Source: Marinobacterium sp. xm-d-530 (GTDB lineage: Bacteria; Pseudomonadota; Gammaproteobacteria; Pseudomonadales; Balneatricaceae). Taken from it: DNA of 64,000 bases. Made by a program: the position numbers and the translations under genes. The notes under the pieces are model-generated. The model saw nothing but the letters and a program-made list of their open reading frames with translations. It was not told the origin of the DNA and ran no database searches. Location of the stretch: positions 62,001-126,000 of the forward strand of contig NZ_WBYM01000005.1 in NCBI RefSeq assembly GCF_013283365.1. The letters run 5' to 3'. The first letter of the stretch is position 1. Each line of letters opens with the position of its first letter. Shown here piece after piece: positions 46,088 to 55,295 of the stretch.

Positions 46088-47764
46088 CTATTTCGCCATT
46101 TTCGCCCAAGAGTCACGAAGACCCACAGTGCGGTTAAAGACTAAGCGATCTGAGTTACTGTCTGGATCAACCGCAAAGAAACCCTGTCGCTCAAACTGAT
46201 AACGGCTCTCGATTGCCGCATTAGCCATACCAACCTCTACACGTGCATTGGGGAATACCGATAGAGACTCTGGATTGATGAACTCCAAGAAATCGCGCTC
46301 TTTATCCCCATCTGGATTCGCTTCAGTAAATAGTCGATCGTAGAGACGCACTTCACAAGGAATTGAGTTGTCTGCACTGACCCAATGAATGACACCCTTG
46401 GGTTTGTAGTCGATTGGGTTTTCACCTTTAGTCGCCGGATCATAGGTCACTAATAATTCGGTTACTTCACCCTGCTCATTGGTGATCACCTCTTCACAGG
46501 TGACACAGAAAGCGCCACGCAGACGTACGGCAAACCCTGGTGCCAAACGTTTCCACTTCTTAGGCGCTTCCATCGCAAAATCTTCGCGCTCAATCAGAAG
46601 GTTCTTAGTAAACGGAATACGACGTACACCCATCGACTCATCTTTAGGGTGTACAGGCACCTCAAACCACTCCTCTTTACCCTCTTCGTAGTTGGTAATG
46701 GTCAGTTTTATAGGATCGGTCACACACATAGCACGAGGCGATTTAGCGTCTAGATCTTCACGAATAGCCGCTTCCAGCATACCCATGTCGACCGTTGAGT
46801 TAGAGCGTGTCACGCCGATCATGTCACAGAAATTACGAATTGAATCGGGTGTATAACCGCGACGACGCAAACCAGAGATGGTTGGCATACGCGGATCATC
46901 CCAGCCTGAAACGTGCTGCTCATCGACAAGCTGTTTCAGCTTGCGCTTAGAGGTGATGGTGTAGTTCAGATTGAGACGTGCAAATTCATACTGACGTGGT
47001 GTTGCCGGTACGGGCAGATTGGCAACAAACCAGTTGTAGAGTGGACGATGATCTTCAAACTCGAGCGTACAGATCGAGTGTGTAATCTCTTCAATCGCAT
47101 CCGATTGACCATGTGCGAAGTCGTAGCTCGGATAGATACACCACTTATCACCCGTCTGGTGGTGATGTGCTTTGCGGATACGGTAGATAACCGGATCACG
47201 CATGTTCATGTTAGGCGATGCCATATCAATTTTGGCACGCAACGCCGCTTCACCCTCTTCGAAGCCACCATCACGCATCTTTTCAAACAGTGCTAGGTTC
47301 TCTTCAGGTGAGCGATCACGAAAGGGGCTGTTTTTGCCCGGCTCGGTCAAATTACCGCGGTACTGACGCATCTCTTCGCCATTCAGCTCACAGACAAAGG
47401 CTTTGCCCTCTTGAATCAGGTGAACCGCCCAAGCATAGAGTTGATCGAAGTAGTTTGAGGTGTAGCGGATGTCACCATTCCATTTGTAACCCAACCACTC
47501 AACATCGCGCGTGATTGCATCGATGTACTCTTGTGACTCTTTCTCTGGGTTGGTGTCATCAAAACGAAGGTTACAGACACCTTGGTACTTCTCAGCCGTA
47601 CCAAAGTTCAGACAGATCGATTTGGCATGACCAATGTGAAGAAAACCATTGGGCTCTGGTGGGAAACGGGTAACAACCTTACCCTGATGCGTGCCCTGCT
47701 CTAGATCCTTTTCAACGATCTGATGAATGAAATTGGTAACGCTAACCGCTTCGTTTTTACTCAT
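46088..47764 (-). CDS. glnS: Glutaminyl-tRNA synthetase
   Basis: Class I synthetase of 558 residues (E. coli 554). The HIGH motif is [20 protein letters not shown], the glutamine-binding region [11 protein letters not shown], the KMSKS-type loop [14 protein letters not shown], and [18 protein letters not shown] is diagnostic. The C-terminal beta-barrel anticodon domain is complete. It heads the glnS-lipoprotein-cysS unit and is divergent from ppiB. Confidence 0.96.
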   Translation of the reverse strand: MSKNEAVSVTNFIHQIVEKDLEQGTHQGKVVTRFPPEPNGFLHIGHAKSICLNFGTAEKYQGVCNLRFDDTNPEKESQEYIDAITRDVEWLGYKWNGDIRYTSNYFDQLYAWAVHLIQEGKAFVCELNGEEMRQYRGNLTEPGKNSPFRDRSPEENLALFEKMRDGGFEEGEAALRAKIDMASPNMNMRDPVIYRIRKAHHHQTGDKWCIYPSYDFAHGQSDAIEEITHSICTLEFEDHRPLYNWFVANLPVPATPRQYEFARLNLNYTITSKRKLKQLVDEQHVSGWDDPRMPTISGLRRRGYTPDSIRNFCDMIGVTRSNSTVDMGMLEAAIREDLDAKSPRAMCVTDPIKLTITNYEEGKEEWFEVPVHPKDESMGVRRIPFTKNLLIEREDFAMEAPKKWKRLAPGFAVRLRGAFCVTCEEVITNEQGEVTELLVTYDPATKGENPIDYKPKGVIHWVSADNSIPCEVRLYDRLFTEANPDGDKERDFLEFINPESLSVFPNARVEVGMANAAIESRYQFERQGFFAVDPDSNSDRLVFNRTVGLRDSWAKMAK

Positions 47765-47894
47765 AATTCAACTTTGACGTGACTGTAAAATAATAAGCGC
47801 GGAATTATATGCCATCCGAACACGTCAATACAGGGCGAAACCCCTATTTGATCTGATATACTTCGCACAAATTTCAACTTAAAGGGAAAAACTG

Positions 47895-48389
47895 ATGATC
47901 GTTCTAACGACCAACTTCGGCGAAATCAAAATCGAACTCGATTTTGACAAGGCTCCAAAAACTGCGGCGAACTTCGAACAGTACGTTAAAGAGGGTTTTT
48001 ACGACGGTGTGATTTTCCACCGCGTCATCAGCAACTTCATGATTCAAGGCGGTGGTTTTGAGCCAGGCATGCACCAGAAAAAAACTCGCGAACCGATTGA
48101 GAACGAAGCCGATAACGGTCTAAGCAACGAGATGTACACCGTTGCAATGGCACGCACAATGGACCCACACTCAGCCTCTGCTCAGTTCTTCATCAACGTA
48201 GCGGATAACGCCTTCCTTGATCACTCTGGCAAGAACACGCAAGGCTGGGGCTACGCGGTATTTGGTAAAGTTGTTGAGGGCCAAGAGGTAGTCGACAAAA
48301 TCAAACTGGTACCTACTACTATGAAAGTGGGTCACCAAGACGTACCGGTTGACGATGTCATCATTGAGAAGGCTGAAGTTCAGGCTTAA
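47895..48389 (+). CDS. ppiB: Peptidyl-prolyl cis-trans isomerase B (cyclophilin)
   Basis: A 164-residue cytoplasmic cyclophilin. Family blocks are [40 protein letters not shown] (catalytic Arg in HRV) and [18 protein letters not shown]. There is no signal peptide, which separates it from periplasmic PpiA. AAAGGG precedes the ATG. The lpxH gene follows after 2 bp, an arrangement shared with E. coli. Confidence 0.94.
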   Translation: MIVLTTNFGEIKIELDFDKAPKTAANFEQYVKEGFYDGVIFHRVISNFMIQGGGFEPGMHQKKTREPIENEADNGLSNEMYTVAMARTMDPHSASAQFFINVADNAFLDHSGKNTQGWGYAVFGKVVEGQEVVDKIKLVPTTMKVGHQDVPVDDVIIEKAEVQA

Positions 48390-48391
48390 TC

Positions 48392-49132
48392 TTGAAACGT
48401 CTATTCATTTCAGACCTTCACCTGCAAGCGGAGCGACCCGAGATCACTCGGGCGCTTCGTTACTTCCTCTCACATATCGCACCTTCTAGCGATGAACTCT
48501 ACCTACTGGGTGATATTTTTGAAGCCTGGATTGGTGACGATTTTGCCGACCCTGTTCTCAAAGAGATTCAACCCTACTTCGAAGCCTTAAGCCGAACGGG
48601 TACGAGCATCTATCTCATGCACGGCAACCGTGACTTCCTGTTAGGCAAGAAAAGTGCAAGTAAACTGTCAGCCGAACTACTACCTGAACAGATCAAGATT
48701 GAGCTACCCAAACTCGGCACCGCCCTACTGATGCACGGCGATGAACTCTGCATTGATGATGCCGCCTACCAGGCCTTTCGAAACCAGGTGAGAGACCCAA
48801 ACTGGCAGCAAGGCTTTCTAGCGAAAAGTATTGAGGAACGCCTCGCCATTGCACGCCAAATTCGCGATGAAAGCCAACAGCAAAACAGCAACAAAGAAGA
48901 TTACATCATGGATGTAAATTTTGGATTTTGCGAAGAATTACTTACAAAAGAAGAGTGTCAGATACTGATCCATGGACACACTCATAGACCCAGCATTCAT
49001 ACCAATATCAATGGTAATGATTCGCTAACCAGAGTTGTTTTGGGTGACTGGAGCTCAAGCGGGTATTATCTTCTGAGTCACAAAAAGGAGTTCACACTCT
49101 CTAAGTTTGAACCCCCAGAAGATTTCACTTAA
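48392..49132 (+). CDS. lpxH: UDP-2,3-diacylglucosamine diphosphatase
   Basis: Lipid A pathway enzyme that releases lipid X at the inner membrane face. The calcineurin-type metal motifs are complete: FISDLHLQ, LGDIFEAWIGDD, HGNRDFLLG, MHGDELCIDD and IHGHTHRPSIH. The 246-residue length is normal. The start is TTG, with an AGG eight bases upstream; no in-frame ATG is near. It is 2 bp after ppiB and its 3' end overlaps the convergent miaE by 4 bp. Confidence 0.93.
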   Translation: MKRLFISDLHLQAERPEITRALRYFLSHIAPSSDELYLLGDIFEAWIGDDFADPVLKEIQPYFEALSRTGTSIYLMHGNRDFLLGKKSASKLSAELLPEQIKIELPKLGTALLMHGDELCIDDAAYQAFRNQVRDPNWQQGFLAKSIEERLAIARQIRDESQQQNSNKEDYIMDVNFGFCEELLTKEECQILIHGHTHRPSIHTNINGNDSLTRVVLGDWSSSGYYLLSHKKEFTLSKFEPPEDFT

Positions 49133-49755
49133 TTGAGTGTAGGCTTACCCGAATGAAAGCGGAACATATCATCTTCTGACTCCACTAACTCTTGCTCTCT
49201 CTGGCGGAAAAGTTCAATCCGATCGGTAATCGGCTCACCCGCATAATCTTCAGCCAGTTTTAGATAGTCCTGATAGTGACGGCCCTCAGAGCGCAGCAGT
49301 GAGCGATAGAACTTGGCCAACTCTTCATCAAGGTATGGGGCCAATGCAGCGAAGCGCTCACAGGAGCGCGCCTCAATAAACGCACCGACAATCAACGTAT
49401 CGATCAATCGACCCGGCTCTTCACGTCGAACCAACTCATGCAGACCACTGGCGTAACGCGACGCAGATAGGTTGCCATATTTAAAGCCACGCCTGTCCAT
49501 CAGACCCAACACCTGTTCGAAATGGATCAACTCCTCCCGAGCGAGTCGTGACATCTTATTGAGAAGTTCTGGACGATCGACGTATCGAAACATCAGTGTC
49601 ATGGCCGTAGAGGCCGCTTTCTTCTCACAGTGAGCGTGGTCGGTCAGTAGCAGAGATTGATGCTTAGGATCTTTGGCGACTTGGATCCACTGATCCGGTG
49701 TCTGGCATCCTAAAAAGCTTTGAATCTCGGTTAACGCGTCCACGTCTCTCTCCAT
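49129..49755 (-). CDS. miaE: tRNA-(ms2io6A) hydroxylase
   Basis: Non-heme diiron monooxygenase, 208 residues, that hydroxylates the isopentenyl group of ms2i6A at tRNA position 37. Diiron ligands appear in DHAHCEKKAAS, REELIHFEQVLGLM, IEARSCERFAALAP and RSEGRHYQDYLKLAE. Start could be the ATG (MERDVDAL) or a GTG four codons later that has a GAGAG ribosome site. It is monocistronic and convergent with lpxH. Confidence 0.9.
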   Translation of the reverse strand: MERDVDALTEIQSFLGCQTPDQWIQVAKDPKHQSLLLTDHAHCEKKAASTAMTLMFRYVDRPELLNKMSRLAREELIHFEQVLGLMDRRGFKYGNLSASRYASGLHELVRREEPGRLIDTLIVGAFIEARSCERFAALAPYLDEELAKFYRSLLRSEGRHYQDYLKLAEDYAGEPITDRIELFRQREQELVESEDDMFRFHSGKPTLN

Positions 49756-49888
49756 ATAATCGTTGGGTGGTGCGAATTATAACGATCAGCGCACGCGTCC
49801 GGTAGCCTCTTAGATATGTTGCGCTGCAGCGATATACTTTTTCTTTGTAAAACAATAAGAAAAGGTTCTATAAACAGCCGGTTACAAG

Positions 49889-49951
49889 CCCAAAGTATAA
49901 AGGCCTTTTGGCCTTTGGGTGATTAACAGAGAATGGCGACTCCTGTAGAAT
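49889..49951 (+). promoter_or_regulatory. acnB upstream region: hairpin and probable promoter
   Basis: Within the 289-bp gap, CCCAAAG...AAAGGCC-TTTT-GGCCTTTGGG can form alternative hairpins (49889-49919). Directly after it, TTAACA (49923-49928) and TAGAAT (49946-49951) are 17 bp apart, a good sigma-70 promoter giving an ~85-nt acnB leader. The rest of the gap shows nothing clear. Confidence 0.55.
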
Positions 49952-50044
49952 AGTGGCGTTTTTTTAATAACCATTGATATCGGGAAGATATCCTCCTTTC
50001 GCCTCACAAGGGTGTTAGGTGTAGCCATTAATGAGGGCCATATC

Positions 50045-52642
50045 GTGCTTGAAGCTTACCGTAAACACGTTGAAGAACGTGCCGCAGAAGGCGTACCGCC
50101 AAAGCCACTAGACGCTGATCAAACCAGCGCACTGGTTGAGCTACTTAAAAACCCACCAGCAGGCGAAGAAGAGTTTCTTCTAGACCTTTTAACTAACCGT
50201 GTTCCTGCCGGTGTTGACCAAGCTGCTTACGTGAAAGCAGGTTTCTTGGCGGCGATCGCTAACGGTGAAGCTTCATCTCCTCTAATCAGCAAAGTTGCTG
50301 CGGTTGAGCTTCTTGGCACAATGCTTGGTGGTTACAACATTGAGCCAATGATCAAGAGCCTAGATGACGCTGAACTAGCACCTGCTGCTGTTAAAGGCCT
50401 ATCACACACACTTCTTATGTTCGATGCGTTCCACGACGTTAAAGAGAAGATGGATGCCGGTAACGCATCAGCTAAACAGGTGATGGAGTCTTGGGCTAAC
50501 GCTGAGTGGTTCACTAGCAAGCCTGAAGTTGCTGAAAAAATCACAGTGACTGTATTCAAAGTACCTGGCGAAACAAACACTGACGACCTATCCCCTGCTC
50601 CAGATGCATGGTCACGCCCTGACATTCCACTGCACGCTAACGCGATGCTTAAGATGGAACGTGAAGGCATTAACCCAGAAGTACCTGGTGTTAAAGGTCC
50701 TCTAGCTCAGATCGAAGAAGTTAAAGCAAAAGGCTTCCCAGTTGCTTACGTGGGTGACGTTGTTGGTACTGGCTCTTCTCGTAAGTCTGCAACGAACTCA
50801 GTTCTATGGTTCTTCGGTGATGATATCCCGAACGTGCCTAACAAACGTGCTGGCGGCTACTGTTTCGGCGGCAAAATCGCTCCTATCTTCTACAACACAA
50901 TGGAAGATGCTGGCGCACTACCGATCGAGATGCCAGTTGACGACCTAAACATGGGCGACGTGATCGACGTTTACCCATACGAAGGTAAAGTATGTAAGCA
51001 CGGCACTGATGAAGTGATCTGTGAATTCGGTCTGAAAACTCAGGTTCTTCTAGACGAAGTTCGTGCAGGCGGTCGTATCCCACTGATCATCGGTCGTGGT
51101 CTAACGGATAAAGCACGTGAAGCACTCGGTCTAGGTCAAACGGATCTGTTCCGTAAGCCACAACAGCCTGCTGACTCTGGCAAAGGTTACACCCTAGCTC
51201 AGAAGATGGTTGGTAAAGCATGCGGCATGGATGGTGTTCGTCCAGGCATGTACTGCGAGCCTAAGATGACAACGGTTGGTTCACAGGATACCACTGGCCC
51301 AATGACGCGTGACGAGCTTAAAGACCTTGCTTGTCTTGGTTTCTCTGCTGATCTTACTATGCAGTCATTCTGTCACACAGCGGCTTACCCTAAACCAGTA
51401 GACGTTAACACTCACCACACGCTTCCTGACTTCATCATGAACCGTGGCGGTGTATCGCTTCGCCCAGGTGACGGTGTTATCCACTCTTGGTTGAACCGCA
51501 TGCTTCTTCCTGACACTGTGGGTACTGGTGGCGACTCGCACACTCGTTTCCCACTCGGTATCTCTTTCCCTGCAGGTTCTGGTCTAGTTGCATTCGCTGC
51601 GGCTACAGGCGTTATGCCTCTGGATATGCCTGAGTCAGTATTGGTTCGTTTCAAAGGCAAACGTAACCCTGGCATCACGCTACGTGACCTTGTACACGCG
51701 ATCCCTTACTACGCAATCAAAGAGGGTCACCTAACGGTTGCTAAAGCGGGTAAGAAGAACATCTTCTCTGGTCGCGTTCTTGAGATCGAAGGTCTTGAAG
51801 AGCTAACAGTTGAACAGGCATTCGAACTATCTGACGCATCTGCAGAGCGTTCTGCAGCAGGCTGTACTATCACTCTAGGTGAAGATTCAGTCGCAGAATA
51901 CTTGAAGTCGAACATCGTCATGCTTAAGTGGATGATCGCTGAAGGCTACGGTGATGCGCGTACTATCGAACGTCGTATCAAAGGCATGGAAGAGTGGCTA
52001 GCTAACCCAAGCCTAATGCGTGCTGATTCTGACGCAGAATACGCTTGTGTCATCGAAATCGATCTAGCGGACATCAAAGAGCCAATCCTTTGTGCTCCAA
52101 ACGATCCAGACGATGCTCGCCTACTTTCAACAGTACAGGGCGAGAAGATCGATGAAGTATTCATCGGTTCTTGTATGACTAACATCGGTCACTTCCGTGC
52201 TGCAGGTAAACTGCTTGAAGCATCAGGTGCCTCTATCCCAACGCGTATGTGGATCGCTCCACCAACGAAGATGGATGCGGCTCAGCTAAGTGACGAAGGT
52301 TACTACAACATCTTCGGTAAAGCCGGTGCTCGCATGGAGATGCCTGGATGTTCACTCTGTATGGGTAACCAAGCACGTGTTGCTGCGAAATCGACTGTAG
52401 TCTCTACTTCGACTCGTAACTTCCCTAACCGTCTAGGTGATGGCGCCGATGTCTTCCTAGCCTCTGCTGAACTAGCGTCAGTTGCTGCTCTAGAGGGCAA
52501 GCTGCCAACGGTTGAAGAGTACATGAGCTACGCTCAGAAGATCGACAGCATGGCAGGTGACATCTACCGTTACCTAAACTTCGATCAGATGGAAAACTAC
52601 GTAGAGAAAGCCTCTTCTGTGATTCCAACGGTTCAAGCGTAA
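50045..52642 (+). CDS. acnB: Aconitate hydratase B / 2-methylisocitrate dehydratase
   Basis: TCA-cycle [4Fe-4S] enzyme. Starting at the GTG ([17 protein letters not shown]) gives 865 residues, exactly the E. coli AcnB length; the upstream in-frame TTG adds 11 unsupported residues. A GAGG box lies ~9 bases before the GTG. The N-terminal HEAT-like domain is followed by the swivel domain ([20 protein letters not shown]) and the cluster-binding core with ligand cysteines in [13 protein letters not shown] and [14 protein letters not shown]. Codon use is highly biased, indicating strong expression. Confidence 0.96.
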   Translation: MLEAYRKHVEERAAEGVPPKPLDADQTSALVELLKNPPAGEEEFLLDLLTNRVPAGVDQAAYVKAGFLAAIANGEASSPLISKVAAVELLGTMLGGYNIEPMIKSLDDAELAPAAVKGLSHTLLMFDAFHDVKEKMDAGNASAKQVMESWANAEWFTSKPEVAEKITVTVFKVPGETNTDDLSPAPDAWSRPDIPLHANAMLKMEREGINPEVPGVKGPLAQIEEVKAKGFPVAYVGDVVGTGSSRKSATNSVLWFFGDDIPNVPNKRAGGYCFGGKIAPIFYNTMEDAGALPIEMPVDDLNMGDVIDVYPYEGKVCKHGTDEVICEFGLKTQVLLDEVRAGGRIPLIIGRGLTDKAREALGLGQTDLFRKPQQPADSGKGYTLAQKMVGKACGMDGVRPGMYCEPKMTTVGSQDTTGPMTRDELKDLACLGFSADLTMQSFCHTAAYPKPVDVNTHHTLPDFIMNRGGVSLRPGDGVIHSWLNRMLLPDTVGTGGDSHTRFPLGISFPAGSGLVAFAAATGVMPLDMPESVLVRFKGKRNPGITLRDLVHAIPYYAIKEGHLTVAKAGKKNIFSGRVLEIEGLEELTVEQAFELSDASAERSAAGCTITLGEDSVAEYLKSNIVMLKWMIAEGYGDARTIERRIKGMEEWLANPSLMRADSDAEYACVIEIDLADIKEPILCAPNDPDDARLLSTVQGEKIDEVFIGSCMTNIGHFRAAGKLLEASGASIPTRMWIAPPTKMDAAQLSDEGYYNIFGKAGARMEMPGCSLCMGNQARVAAKSTVVSTSTRNFPNRLGDGADVFLASAELASVAALEGKLPTVEEYMSYAQKIDSMAGDIYRYLNFDQMENYVEKASSVIPTVQA

Positions 52643-52660
52643 TCGGTTGATTAACGCTTA

Positions 52661-52688
52661 AAAAACCCGGCTTTTGCCGGGTTTTTTT
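52661..52688 (+). terminator. Intrinsic terminator of acnB
   Basis: AAAAACCCGGC / GCCGGGTTTTTTT with a TTTT loop, 18 bp after the stop codon. Confidence 0.93.
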
Positions 52689-52716
52689 GTTTAATAACGA
52701 ACCGCTCTGCGGTTGT

Positions 52717-52917
52717 TTCGCGGTTTACCACTTCGTGGTAATTCGCTCCTACAAACGGAGCATTAAATTGTAGGAGCGAATTGGCGCGCAGCGACAAACC
52801 GCGATATTCATAGCGTAATTCGAAAGTGGTGTCAGACCAAAGGTCAGACACCGGCACTCGATCTACAACGCACCAGGGTCTGACCTCTGGTCTGACCCTA
52901 CCCTATCAGCGTTTTCC
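52717..52917. repeat. Family-D inverted pair and two family-E palindromes
   Basis: Family D (minus) is at 52717-52753 and D (plus) at 52769-52803. Then GTGTCAGACCAAAGGTCAGACAC (52829-52853) and GGGTCTGACCTCTGGTCTGACCC (52874-52899) form two perfect palindromes. They are flanked by the same GTAATTCGAAAG and TATCAGCGTTTTCCAGA segments seen in the family-C composites, so E hairpins occupy the arm positions. The block runs into the last codons of the DUF1415 gene. Confidence 0.85.
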
Positions 52918-53451
52918 AGAGATCAACTCTTGAATCCCCTTCTCTCCCATCTCCCGCAACAGCTCCACATTACGTTCCGGCACCGAATCGATGTCAGGGT
53001 GTGTCTCGACGGCCCAGGCGACGCTCGCTTCGCGAAGCAGATGCATCATGGGATAAGGGGATCGATTGGTATGGTTTGCAGGGTCGATCTCTGCGACACC
53101 GTCAAACTGATAATCTGGGTGGAAGCCAGCCACTTGGAAAACGCCCGAATAACCCAGTGCGTCGATCAGTTCATCGACACCGGCCAGATAATCTAAGTAG
53201 GCATCAAAGTCTTTCGTAAAGTTGGGGTGGATCAATAGGGTCGTTTCGATACTCTTATCGTTCACTAGTCGCTCTAGCTCTTCGACCAACAGCTGAGTAA
53301 TCGACTCAATGTCGTCACCGGTGTAGACAAGATAGCGTAACTGATTTTGATCGATACTTTTCTTGGCAAAGGGGCAGAGATTAAGCCCGACGACTATTTT
53401 ATCCACCCAATGCTGGGTCGATTTGATTACTTCATTTTCAAAATCAGTCAT
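52906..53451 (-). CDS. DUF1415 domain protein
   Basis: A 181-residue soluble protein of the DUF1415 family, recognised from WVDKIVVGLNLCPFAKK near the N-terminus, LLIHPNFTKDFDAYLDYL, and FHPDYQFDGVAEIDPANHTN followed by RSPYPMMHLLREASV. Function is not known to me. The ribosome site is weak. The final residues (SGKR and stop) are encoded within the conserved TCAGCGTTTTCCAGA segment of a repeat composite, so the C-terminus may have been reshaped by repeat insertion. Confidence 0.8.
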   Translation of the reverse strand: MTDFENEVIKSTQHWVDKIVVGLNLCPFAKKSIDQNQLRYLVYTGDDIESITQLLVEELERLVNDKSIETTLLIHPNFTKDFDAYLDYLAGVDELIDALGYSGVFQVAGFHPDYQFDGVAEIDPANHTNRSPYPMMHLLREASVAWAVETHPDIDSVPERNVELLREMGEKGIQELISGKR

Positions 53452-53806
53452 TTACCAATACTCGTCGAAAATTAGTGGTTAGTTAATTATACCCAAGGGC
53501 GAAGTAAGACAGTATTTTGATCTCTCCCTGTCAAGACCAAAAAGTGTTTTTTTCACCGTTTTTATTACTCACAGAATCTGTGGATAACTTGGTGAATAAT
53601 GTTTGGAAGAAGTGCGCTACTACCGATGAACTGGGGCGTTCAGCAAATTGGTTCAATTTTGAACCGGTAAAAATAAATCCTTAAAATTCAATAACTTAAA
53701 TTATTCAACAGGATTTTATAATTTTTTTTAAATATTTTTGTACTTTTTTCTTATAAAAAACTTGCACTGTGAACAAAAATTATTTTTGTCTCATTTTGGT
53801 GCGGAT
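53452..53806. other. Gene-free AT-rich stretch with DnaA-type boxes
   Basis: About 355 bp without a gene. TGTGGATAA (53579-53587), a perfect DnaA box in reverse orientation, is followed 3 bp later by the one-mismatch GGTGAATAA. From about 53650 to 53795 the sequence is extremely AT-rich, with long A and T runs. No clear GC-rich terminator for the upstream yfaE gene is visible. Confidence 0.5.
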
Positions 53807-54085
53807 TTAGAGGGGCTGTTCGGCGTCTGGAATTTCGATCTCTATGTGCCCTTTGGGACGACAACAGCAGGTTAAAACCTCTCCTTCTGCACAGTCCACC
53901 AGTGCATCCTGAACAGGTTCAACTTCGCCATCTAACAGACGCACCTTACAACATCCACAGTATCCACCGCGGCAGTTGTAAGGTGCAGGTATTTGTTGAG
54001 CTTCCAATGCATCAAGCAGTGAAAACTCATACTGGTAGTAGAAGGTGTGATGGTTGCTGACTTTGATGCGTGGGATACCCGACAT
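53807..54085 (-). CDS. yfaE: 2Fe-2S ferredoxin, ribonucleotide reductase maintenance type
   Basis: A 92-residue plant-type ferredoxin with cysteine ligands in NCRGGYCGCCKVRLLDGE and LTCCCRPKGH. In E. coli YfaE reduces the NrdB diiron centre to regenerate the tyrosyl radical. The ATG (MSGIPRIKV) with GAGG upstream is preferred over a TTG six bases earlier. It is 15 bp after nrdB, completing an nrdA-nrdB-yfaE operon. Confidence 0.9.
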   Translation of the reverse strand: MSGIPRIKVSNHHTFYYQYEFSLLDALEAQQIPAPYNCRGGYCGCCKVRLLDGEVEPVQDALVDCAEGEVLTCCCRPKGHIEIEIPDAEQPL

Positions 54086-54100
54086 CGTCAAACCCTCAAA

Positions 54101-55231
54101 TTAAAGGTCAAAGCCTTCGAAATCCTCATCCCCTACTTCGTTGTCGATTTGACCGACCAGGTAGGAGCTGATTTCTGACTCTTGAGGAGCCACTTGGACG
54201 TTATCGCTGACCAACCATGAGTTCATCCAAGGCAATGGGTTAGCGCGGTTCTCGAAGATCTCTTCTAGACCCAAAGCTTTCATTCGAACGTTGGTAATGT
54301 ACTCAACGTAATCACCCAGAATTCGCGCGTTTAGACCGATCATTGAGCCCTGACTAAAGAGATACTCTGCCCAAGATTTCTCTTGTTCTGCCGCATCACG
54401 GAAGAGTTTGATCACTTCCTCTTTCTGCTCAATAGCGATCTGTTTGAAATCAGGATCATCAGCACCCGAGGCCATGATGTTGATCATGTGCTGTGTGCCG
54501 GTGAGGTGCAGCGCTTCATCACGTGCAATCAGACGGATAATCTTCGCATTACCCTCCATAACTGCACGCTCTGCAAATGCAAATGAACAGGCGAAGCTAA
54601 CGTAGAAACGGATCGCTTCCAAAACGTTAACAGATACCAGCGTTAAGTAGAGTTTCGTTTTGATGTTGTAGAGCGTTGCATCGACCAGATTACCGTCGAT
54701 TGTGTGCTTACCTTCACCATGAATGGTGAAGACATTCACTAGCTCTATCAACTCATCGTAAAGACGCGTCACCGCTTCGGCACGCTCAACAATCTCAGGA
54801 TTCGTTACGATGGTATCGAACACTTTAGACGGTTCAGTGACAATGTTGCGAATGATGTGCGTGTACGAACGGCTGTGAATGGTCTCACTGAACGCCCAAG
54901 TTTCAAACCAGGTCTCAAGCTCAGGGATAGAGACGATCGGCAAAAACGCGACGTTTGGCGACCGACCCTGCACTGAATCGAGTAGGGTTTGGTATTTAAG
55001 ATTGCTCAAGAAGATGTGCTGTTCATGCTCTGGCAATGCCATGAAGTCTTTACGGTCAGTACTTAGATCAACCTCTTCTGGGCGCCAAAAGAAAGAGAGC
55101 TGCTTCTCGATCAGCTTTTCAAAGATTGGGTATTTCTGTTTGTCGTAACGTGCAACGTTAACACTGCGACCTAGAAACATCGGTTCGCGAGTTGCATCGT
55201 GATTACTGGTACTGAATGTAGAGTAAGACAT
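54101..55231 (-). CDS. nrdB: Class Ia ribonucleotide reductase, beta subunit
   Basis: A 376-residue diiron-tyrosyl radical subunit, equal in length to E. coli NrdB. The radical tyrosine is in [13 protein letters not shown]; iron ligands are in [29 protein letters not shown] and [13 protein letters not shown]. The C-terminus ([12 protein letters not shown]) is the NrdA-docking tail. It is the middle gene of nrdA-nrdB-yfaE, after a hairpin in the nrdA-nrdB gap. Confidence 0.96.
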   Translation of the reverse strand: MSYSTFSTSNHDATREPMFLGRSVNVARYDKQKYPIFEKLIEKQLSFFWRPEEVDLSTDRKDFMALPEHEQHIFLSNLKYQTLLDSVQGRSPNVAFLPIVSIPELETWFETWAFSETIHSRSYTHIIRNIVTEPSKVFDTIVTNPEIVERAEAVTRLYDELIELVNVFTIHGEGKHTIDGNLVDATLYNIKTKLYLTLVSVNVLEAIRFYVSFACSFAFAERAVMEGNAKIIRLIARDEALHLTGTQHMINIMASGADDPDFKQIAIEQKEEVIKLFRDAAEQEKSWAEYLFSQGSMIGLNARILGDYVEYITNVRMKALGLEEIFENRANPLPWMNSWLVSDNVQVAPQESEISSYLVGQIDNEVGDEDFEGFDL

Positions 55232-55262
55232 CTGCCCTAACCTCTTCGTAAAAGTTTAAACA

Positions 55263-55284
55263 GCCGCCCGAAGTACTGGGCGGC
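55263..55284 (-). other. Intercistronic hairpin between nrdA and nrdB
   Basis: GCCGCCC / GGGCGGC forms a 7-bp GC stem in the 64-bp gap, followed on the minus strand by TGTTTAAACTTTT. It could be a partial terminator or an RNA processing/stability site that sets the NrdA:NrdB ratio. Confidence 0.6.
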
Positions 55285-55295
55285 GAACTACAGAT

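Noticed and set aside
46913-47514. Reading frames antisense to glnS
   Set aside because: They lie entirely within glnS, have no recognisable domain and no start signals.
53701-53709. Third DnaA box TTATTCAAC
   Set aside because: The last two positions differ from the consensus TTATNCACA, too weak in AT-rich DNA.
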